The notes beneath the pieces are model-generated. The model saw only the letters and a program-made list of their open reading frames with translations, searched no databases and had not been told where the DNA came from. Shown piece after piece: positions 1 to 4,241 of a DNA stretch of 5,778 nucleotides. Numbering within the stretch: position 1 is the first letter of the stretch; each line of letters begins with the position of its first letter. Both the position numbers and the translations under genes were made by a program. The stretch covers positions 1 through 5,778 of the forward strand of contig JASHRK010000200.1 of assembly GCA_030037405.1 (NCBI GenBank). The letters run 5' to 3'. The DNA comes from Acidimicrobiales bacterium. Lineage in GTDB: Bacteria; Actinomycetota; Acidimicrobiia; Acidimicrobiales; Bog-793.

Positions 1-226
1 CGAGCAGGGGGCGGAACCGGGCCGCCGAGATGTCGAGATCGACCGCGTTGCAGACGATCTCACCCGTCTCCTCGACGATGTCCAGCTCGACCTGCTCGCA
101 CCCGCGGAAGCTGCCCGCGTCGAAGTCCGGGCGGATGCGGATCCGGTAACGGCGAGGAAGTGCCGTGCGGCGAAGGCGGAAGCTCTCGTCGGGAGAAGAC
201 GCCGGCGATTTCACGCGCCGGATCAT
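1..226 (-). CDS. M1-family metallo-aminopeptidase, N-terminal fragment (runs off the left edge)
   Basis: This is a partial gene; only about 75 codons lie in the window. From residue ~17 the translation reads SFRLRRTALPRRYRIRIRPD, followed by DFDAGSFRGCEQVELDI, then EIVCNAVDLDIS. This is the characteristic opening of the N-terminal beta-sandwich of M1 (aminopeptidase N-like) peptidases. The zinc site (HExxH-E) and GxMEN motif would lie further left and are not visible. M1 enzymes remove N-terminal residues from peptides and are usually cytosolic in actinobacteria; no signal peptide is seen here. An in-frame TAG at 245-247 limits the start to ATG at 226 or GTG at 214. Neither has a well-spaced Shine-Dalgarno. 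A TATGAT -10-like hexamer overlaps the ATG and sits 7 bases before the GTG, so a leaderless GTG start is a real alternative. It lies 61 bases after the permease stop on the same strand, so it is plausibly part of, or a sub-operon of, the transporter cluster. Family call is from recalled N-terminal similarity. Confidence 0.75.
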   Translation of the reverse strand, partial: MIRRVKSPASSPDESFRLRRTALPRRYRIRIRPDFDAGSFRGCEQVELDIVEETGEIVCNAVDLDISAARFRPLL

Positions 227-227
227 A
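222..227 (-). promoter_or_regulatory. Candidate -10 element (TATGAT) for the M1 peptidase gene
   Basis: On the minus strand TATGAT matches the TATAAT consensus at 5 of 6 positions and fits the actinobacterial TANNNT core. Exactly 7 bases separate it from an in-frame GTG at 212-214, which would put the transcript start on or next to that codon and give a leaderless mRNA. No convincing -35 hexamer lies 16-19 bases upstream. The hexamer overlaps the alternative ATG at 224-226. This is a single short motif and could be chance. Confidence 0.3.
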
Positions 228-287
228 GATGATCTGACTTGCAGCTACGCCCTTCCGCAAGCACCTTTTGGAACCGCACGACGGGCG

Positions 288-1214
288 TCAGCGTGAGACC
301 AGTCGCGGGTCGAGGACGTCACGCAGCGCGTCACCCACCAGGTTGAAGGCGACGATGACGAGAACGAGGATCACGAGCGGAGGCCACAGCATCCACCAGT
401 AGCCGTCGGCGGCGTACGTGACCCCCTGGGCCACCATGCCCCCCCAGGTGGCGGCCGGGGGGGGCAGGCCGAGGCCGAGGAAGGACAGGGTGGCCACCAC
501 CAGGATCGCGTCGGCGACCTGGAAGCTGGCGTTCACCATGATCGTGCCGAACGTGTTCGGGACGAGGTGACGGCGGATGCTGTGCGTGGTGTTGCCACCC
601 ATCACCGTGGCCGCCTGGACGAATTCGCGGCGCCGGAGCGAAAGCGTCTCCGCTCGTACGAGCCGGGCCGGGCTGAGCCAGGAGAGGCAGGAGATGACGA
701 GGATCAAGACGACGAGGGTCGGGCGGAAGACCGAGCCGATGAAGATGATGAAGAAGAGCGTGGGGACTGCGAGGACGACGTCGATCAGCCTCATCAGCAA
801 CGAGTCGAGAGCCCCGCCGGTGTAGCCGGCGACGACTCCGTAGATCGTCCCGAAGAGTGGTGCGAGCAGGCCGACGGCGAAGCCGATCTCGAGCGAGTTC
901 TGCCCGCCGACCATGAGGCGCCCCAGGACGTCGTAACCCTCGTCGTCGGTCCCGAGGAGGTGGTGGAGGCTCGGGGGGAGCGTCACCTGTGTGAGGTTGG
1001 TCGTGATCTGGTTGGTGTGGTACACGAGCGGGCCGATGAAGCAGAACGCGACCACGCCAACGACGATGGTGAGCCCGGCGATGGCGAGCCGGTTGGCGAG
1101 AAAGGCGCGCACCGAGAGGCCCCTGAGCGACGCCACCGGCGTCGTGACTTCGATCGTCCCGAAGTCGGGAAGCTCAGCGAGGAACTCGCCTGCGTCGCCT
1201 GTGGCGGACTTCAC
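288..1214 (-). CDS. Peptide/oligopeptide-type ABC transporter permease, DppC/OppC class
   Basis: A 308-residue inner-membrane permease of the binding-protein-dependent transport family, the usual length for DppC/OppC. A ~40-residue cytosolic N-terminus precedes a first membrane segment at ~45-65. The DppC-type periplasmic signature LGTDDEGYDVLGR follows at 88-99. Further hydrophobic segments lie at about 107-130, 141-160, 164-182, 230-248 and 277-295. The cytoplasmic EAA loop that contacts the ATPase is at ~198-220 (FVQAATVMGG...LVPN). The conserved GLGLPPPAATWG (246-258) and the C-terminal GDALRDVLDPR (294-304) are also present. The start is GTG at 1214, overlapping the upstream permease stop as GTGA (4 bases); it has no strong Shine-Dalgarno, which suggests translational coupling. 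It should pair with the DppB-type gene. Substrate cannot be read from the permease: di/oligopeptides are most typical, but nickel, glutathione and sugar importers share this fold. Confidence 0.95.
   Translation of the reverse strand: MKSATGDAGEFLAELPDFGTIEVTTPVASLRGLSVRAFLANRLAIAGLTIVVGVVAFCFIGPLVYHTNQITTNLTQVTLPPSLHHLLGTDDEGYDVLGRLMVGGQNSLEIGFAVGLLAPLFGTIYGVVAGYTGGALDSLLMRLIDVVLAVPTLFFIIFIGSVFRPTLVVLILVISCLSWLSPARLVRAETLSLRRREFVQAATVMGGNTTHSIRRHLVPNTFGTIMVNASFQVADAILVVATLSFLGLGLPPPAATWGGMVAQGVTYAADGYWWMLWPPLVILVLVIVAFNLVGDALRDVLDPRLVSR
437..466 (-). repeat. 9-bp perfect inverted repeat with G8/C7 homopolymer arms inside the DppC-type gene
   Basis: Forward arms TGCCCCCCC (437-445) and GGGGGGGCA (458-466) are exact reverse complements around a 12-base loop. 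The run of G is 8 long (457-464) and the run of C is 7 long (439-445). In the mRNA this would form a very stable GC stem. It encodes the conserved LPPPAATWGGM region, so proline (CCC) and glycine (GGG) codon choice explains part of it. The reading frame is intact through both tracts. Confidence 0.6.
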
Positions 1215-2167
1215 TTGGGCTCGGCCAGACGAATTCGTGGGTCGAGGCCCACGTAGGCGAGGTCGGCCATGAGGTTCCCGGCGACGACGGCGACCGCCAC
1301 GACGAGGGTGATCCCGAGCTCGAGGGCGTAGTCGTGCCCGGTGGCGGCGTCGTAGTAGGCGAGGCCCGTTCCCGGATAGTTGAAGAGGTACTCCACGACG
1401 AGCCCTGCGGTGAAGATGCCGGGCAACGTCATCCCGACGAGCGTCGTCACCGAGAGCAGGGCGTTCCTGAGGACGTGGCGGAGCAAGACGAGCCGCTGCG
1501 GCAGTCCCTTCGCCCGGGCGGTCCGGACGAAGTCCTGTGCCAAGGTGTCGATGGCGGACGAGCGCATGTAGCGGCTGAAGAGCGGTATTCCGAGGAGGGT
1601 CAGCGTGAGGATCGGGAGCACCAGCCCCGCCGGGTCGGCGAGCACGCCCCCGACGGTCGTGCTCTGGGGCGCTTCGGCCGGGAGCCAGTTCAACTTGTCG
1701 GCGAAGAGCTCGAGCAGCAGGACGCCGACTGCGAACGACGGCGTCGCGTAGAAGCCGAAGAGCAAGACGGTGAGCACGTGGTCGGTCGCCTTGCTCCGGC
1801 GCGTCGCCTGGAGCACGCCGATCGGGATCGCCAGCAGCACGGAGAGGGCGAAGGCGGGGCCCACGAGGACGAGGTCCTTCGGCACGTCCTGCGCCAGCAC
1901 CGTGTCGACGCTCTCGTTGAGGCGGAACGACCGGCCGAGGTTCCCGTGGACGAGGTGGTCGACGTAGATCAGGTACTGGACGACGAGCGGATGGTCAAGA
2001 CCGTTCTGCCGGTTGAACTCGGCCACCTGTGCGGTGCTCGAGTGGGGGCCGAGGATGCCTCGCGCGAGTGTGCCCGGGAGCAGGTGCTCGAGCAGGAAGG
2101 TGATGATCGTGACCCCGACCACTACGACCAGGGCGTGGAGCAGGCGACGGACGAGGTAGGCCGTCAC
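1211..2167 (-). CDS. Peptide/oligopeptide-type ABC transporter permease, DppB/OppB class
   Basis: A 318-residue permease of standard DppB length. It opens with the typical MTAYLVRRLLHALVVVVGV first membrane segment (~9-30). Then come the LDHPLVVQYLIYVDHLVHGNLGRS block (57-80), membrane segments at about 99-120, 130-156, 181-196, 240-259 and 284-303, and the EAA loop at ~211-238 (FVRTARAKG...LRHVLRNALLS). EYLFNYPGTGLAYYDA (259-274) and the C-terminal DLAYVGLDPRIRL (302-313) are classic DppB/OppB signatures. The loop carries ALLSVTT where many relatives have ALLPVIT, a minor change. The start is GTG at 2167, 6 bases after the binding-protein stop, with only a weak purine stretch upstream. The stop overlaps the DppC-type GTG. 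It forms the membrane channel with that partner; no ATPase gene is visible. Confidence 0.95.
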   Translation of the reverse strand: MTAYLVRRLLHALVVVVGVTIITFLLEHLLPGTLARGILGPHSSTAQVAEFNRQNGLDHPLVVQYLIYVDHLVHGNLGRSFRLNESVDTVLAQDVPKDLVLVGPAFALSVLLAIPIGVLQATRRSKATDHVLTVLLFGFYATPSFAVGVLLLELFADKLNWLPAEAPQSTTVGGVLADPAGLVLPILTLTLLGIPLFSRYMRSSAIDTLAQDFVRTARAKGLPQRLVLLRHVLRNALLSVTTLVGMTLPGIFTAGLVVEYLFNYPGTGLAYYDAATGHDYALELGITLVVAVAVVAGNLMADLAYVGLDPRIRLAEPK

Positions 2168-2173
2168 CCGTGA

Positions 2174-4054
2174 TCACTTCGTGAAGTACCAGGACTCAGG
2201 GTTGATGCCGAGCAACGGCTGTAGGGGCAGCGCGCCGTGGAGGGTGCTCTTGACCATCGCCAGGCTGAGTGGGGCTTCCGGGAACCACCACTCCGGCAGC
2301 TGTTCGGCCACCACCTTCTCTTCCTGGTAGAGAGCCGAGAGGCCGGACTCGTCGTCGGCTGCCGTGACAACGCTGTTCACCGCCGGTGTGGAGAAACTGT
2401 TGACGTTGAAGACACCGCTCGTGGTGAGGAATGTTCCTCCGGTCGGGTAGACGGTCGGCCCGTAGAGCCAACCGCCCCAGTCGTGGATCTGCCACTTGCA
2501 GGTGGACTGGCTCGGCTTGCACGGAACCGTATCACTGAGCAGCTCGCCGAACGGCTGGCTCGTCAATGTCAGCGTGATGCCCGCCGCGGTCTCCAGCTCG
2601 GAGCGGAAGAAGCCGAACATCGACGCGTCGTAGCTGTCAGAGGTTGTGTAGACCATGTCGAAGGAGAGCTTTTCCCCTGCGGTGATGCCGGCGCCGCAGT
2701 CGGTGGGCCCGGTTCCCGGGCGAACGCACGTGCTCACGCCGTTGGGCACGATCTTCCAGCCGTGGTGCTTCAGCGTGGACACGGCTTTGGCAGGATCGTA
2801 CGGATAAGGGTTGACCTTCTCGCTCGGGCCTTCGAAGTTGGACGGGGGCTCGGTCGGCACCGGGCCGTAGGTCGGGTAGCCCCAGCCGCGCATCGCGGCC
2901 TTGACGTATCCCGGCTGGTCGATCATCTCCTGGACCGCTTGCCGGAAGTAGAGCTGCTTGAAGATCGGTCCAGCGCTCGGGTTGTTGAAGTTGGCGGAGA
3001 TGAAGTTGATGTCCCAGAGGTACCAAGGCATCATCGTGTAGCCCGAGATCGGGCTCGCCGGGGTCTTGCCGCTCGAGGGCTTCACCGGAGCGTCGACGAT
3101 CGGGAGGTAGCCGAAGTCGAGCTTTGTGCCTGATTTGAGGACGCTGTACTCGGATGTGTCGCTCGTGAAGGGCAGCTCGACGAATTTGGAGAGGTACGGC
3201 TTCGGGCCGCCGGTGTAGCGGGAGTTCGGCACGAACGTGGCCTCGCCCGACGAGGTGAAGGCGGAGAGCGTCCACGGACCGTCGACCGTCTTCCATATGG
3301 GGCTGGTCGCGAAGTCGCCGGTGTTCTCGGCGAGCTTGTTCAAATAGCTGTACACGGCGGCGCAGCCGGAGACCGAGGTGGCGCAGTTCCCCTTTGCCGT
3401 CGCACTCGTGACGTCCCAGGCGAGTGGGATGGGGGTGATCTGTGCGAGCTCCTCGTACGTGAGCCAGCGAGTGGAGTAGGTGCGGTTCATCTTGAAGACG
3501 ACCGTGTAGGTGCTCGTCGCGCTGTAGCTGACGACGTTTGTCGGGAAGTCGCCCGGCACGAATCCGACCCAGTTCGTCTTCTCGGCCTCGAGGAGGTTCA
3601 TCCAGAAGACCACGTCTGCGGCGTCGACGTGCTCACCGTCCGACCAGGTGTAGTTCGTCTTCAAGTCGATCGTGATGACCTTGTCGTCGTCCGAGAATTT
3701 CGGCATCTGCGCGAGGCTGTACGTCGGGTCGACGTCGATGGTGGATCCGTCGCCGTACCAGTACAAGGGTCGGTACATGAGCCACTGGAACTCGGTCGCG
3801 TTCGCGTCGTTGTAGTACTCGGGGCTCATGAAGGGGAAGATGTAATTCGGGGGGAGCCCGGCGCCTTCGGCGAACGTCACCGTCCCGCCGTGCAGTGGCT
3901 TCGACGCCCGCGCAGTCGGGTTGGCGACGCTGGTGCCGGACCAGGCTGCGAGCATCAGCGCGCACGCTCCGCCCAGCCCCAGGGCCCGGAGCGCTCTCTG
4001 GCCGATTCGGTGCCTCCCTGAGTATCCCGTGTATCCCGTTCCGTAGAGCCGCAT
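2174..4054 (-). CDS. Extracellular solute-binding protein, family 5 (peptide/oligopeptide type) of an ABC importer
   Basis: A 626-residue secreted binding protein, somewhat longer than the usual 520-600. The N-terminus has a long polar stretch with basic residues R14-R23, a hydrophobic core at ~24-38 and small-residue cleavage options after A44 (SVA) or A50 (ARA), so it looks like a Sec signal peptide. C31 sits inside the core, without a proper lipobox. The mature part starts with GGTVTFAEG (56-64). The family signatures are LMYRPLYWYGDG (92-103), TWSDGEHVDAADVVFWMN (136-153), a QLYFRQAVQEMID helix region (367-379) and YPTYGPVPTEPPSNF (393-407). Six mature cysteines fall in three close pairs (224/231, 443/453, 512/519), suggesting disulfides. 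ATG 4054 is the only reasonable start: an in-frame TGA lies 21 bases upstream (4076-4078), with a G-rich ribosome site between. It is first in the operon with both permeases. The ligand is unknown; peptides are most likely by family. Confidence 0.93.
   Translation of the reverse strand: MRLYGTGYTGYSGRHRIGQRALRALGLGGACALMLAAWSGTSVANPTARASKPLHGGTVTFAEGAGLPPNYIFPFMSPEYYNDANATEFQWLMYRPLYWYGDGSTIDVDPTYSLAQMPKFSDDDKVITIDLKTNYTWSDGEHVDAADVVFWMNLLEAEKTNWVGFVPGDFPTNVVSYSATSTYTVVFKMNRTYSTRWLTYEELAQITPIPLAWDVTSATAKGNCATSVSGCAAVYSYLNKLAENTGDFATSPIWKTVDGPWTLSAFTSSGEATFVPNSRYTGGPKPYLSKFVELPFTSDTSEYSVLKSGTKLDFGYLPIVDAPVKPSSGKTPASPISGYTMMPWYLWDINFISANFNNPSAGPIFKQLYFRQAVQEMIDQPGYVKAAMRGWGYPTYGPVPTEPPSNFEGPSEKVNPYPYDPAKAVSTLKHHGWKIVPNGVSTCVRPGTGPTDCGAGITAGEKLSFDMVYTTSDSYDASMFGFFRSELETAAGITLTLTSQPFGELLSDTVPCKPSQSTCKWQIHDWGGWLYGPTVYPTGGTFLTTSGVFNVNSFSTPAVNSVVTAADDESGLSALYQEEKVVAEQLPEWWFPEAPLSLAMVKSTLHGALPLQPLLGINPESWYFTK
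4022..4039 (-). repeat. Exact 9-bp tandem duplication in the binding-protein N-terminus
   Basis: GTATCCCGT occurs twice back to back on the plus strand. On the coding strand it is ACGGGATAC twice, giving in-frame Thr-Gly-Tyr-Thr-Gly-Tyr at residues 6-11, ahead of the signal-peptide core. It looks like a replication-slippage duplication in an unconstrained stretch. Confidence 0.7.
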
Positions 4055-4060
4055 GAAGAT

Positions 4061-4072
4061 CTCGCCCCCCTC
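4061..4072 (-). promoter_or_regulatory. G-rich ribosome binding site of the solute-binding protein gene
   Basis: The minus strand reads GAGGGGGGCGAG ending 6 bases before ATG 4054. The G run (4065-4070) is 10 bases from the start codon, which is acceptable Shine-Dalgarno spacing. It is the clearest ribosome site in the window and supports the chosen start, since the next in-frame upstream codon beyond it is a stop (4076-4078). Confidence 0.55.
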
Positions 4073-4078
4073 GCGTCA

Positions 4079-4173
4079 CCGGGCTTCCTCGTGCGATTTC
4101 CTGTCGGCGAACCCGCCCGGAGCCGTGACCCACCTGCGACACGCTCAGCGCCGTCGGCAGTCGATCGCACGAG
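4079..4173 (-). promoter_or_regulatory. Candidate structured 5' leader (riboswitch-like fold) of the transporter operon
   Basis: In minus-strand RNA, CUCGUGCGAU (4173-4164) is a perfect 10-bp complement of AUCGCACGAG (4097-4088), closing a 66-nt interior. Inside, CUG (4160-4158) pairs with CAG (4103-4101), and CGGC (4153-4150) pairs with GCCG (4108-4105). GAGCGUG (4146-4140) pairs with CACGGCUC (4127-4120) with one bulged G and a 12-nt loop. CGGGC (4119-4115; CCGGGC if base 4120 is included) can also pair with GCCCG(G) (4084-4079), which lies outside the closing stem, as a pseudoknot ending 6 bases upstream of the ribosome site. The predicted transcript start (~4182) lies about 9 bases before the first arm. 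I do not recognise a known riboswitch class. The pairings were found by eye in GC-rich DNA; the 10-bp arms could instead be paired protein-binding sites. Confidence 0.35.
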
Positions 4174-4188
4174 AGCTGGACGCTAGAA

Positions 4189-4217
4189 AGTATCCACCCA
4201 CGTCACGCGACCGTCAA
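4189..4217 (-). promoter_or_regulatory. Sigma70-type promoter for the solute-binding protein/permease operon
   Basis: On the minus strand TTGACG (4217-4212, 5 of 6 matches to TTGACA) is followed by a 17-base spacer and GATACT (4194-4189, 4 of 6 to TATAAT). Predicted transcription would start near 4182, giving a leader of about 128 bases before ATG 4054. It is the best -35/-10 pair in the intergenic region. Confidence 0.5.
4201..4216. promoter_or_regulatory. CGTCA direct repeat with 11-bp period, possible operator
   Basis: CGTCA occurs at 4201-4205 and again at 4212-4216, separated by 6 bases, so the copies lie about one helical turn apart on the same face. The second copy is part of the -35 hexamer of the minus-strand promoter, and the pair lies just upstream of the plus-strand -10. 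A regulator bound here could affect both divergent genes. Five-base repeats are short, so this is tentative. Confidence 0.25.
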
Positions 4218-4227
4218 GCACATCGTA

Positions 4228-4233
4228 TATCAT
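4228..4233 (+). promoter_or_regulatory. -10 element (TATCAT) for the ThDP-enzyme gene, probable leaderless transcript
   Basis: TATCAT matches TATAAT at 5 of 6 positions and sits in the only AT-rich patch of the region (TATATCATTTT). Only 8 bases separate it from ATG 4242, so transcription would start between about 4239 and 4242, leaving zero to three bases of leader. Consistently, no Shine-Dalgarno precedes the ATG (the preceding bases are TTTTGGCGC). No good -35 is seen at 16-19 bases, which is common for actinobacterial promoters. Confidence 0.45.
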
Positions 4234-4241
4234 TTTGGCGC

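Noticed and set aside
60..260. Minus-strand ORF of 66 codons from TTG 260 as a small gene
   Set aside because: It is out of frame with the M1-like translation and turns proline/arginine-rich; the M1 frame has family sequence and continues to the window edge.
247..288. Inverted repeat between the DppC-type stop and the M1 gene (acgcccttcc with ggaa...gggcgt) as a terminator
   Set aside because: The 10 paired bases are split by a 9-base bulge, the loop is 13 bases, and no T-tract follows on the minus strand, so it is not a credible intrinsic terminator.
1334..2173. Long plus-strand ORF (279 codons) opposite the DppB-type permease
   Set aside because: Its translation is a low-complexity mix rich in E, R, D and V with no family resemblance; it is the antisense shadow of a well-supported permease in GC-rich DNA.
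2237..3133. Plus-strand ORF (298 codons) opposite the solute-binding protein
   Set aside because: Arginine- and valine-rich antisense shadow with no recognisable domain; the minus-strand frame carries clear family-5 signatures throughout.
3955..4170. Minus-strand ORF (71 codons, GTG start) running through the leader into the binding-protein gene; possible leader peptide
   Set aside because: It lacks a ribosome site, is arginine-rich like other shadows and continues out of frame ~100 bases into the binding-protein gene. Its start overlaps the predicted stem; nothing marks it as translated.
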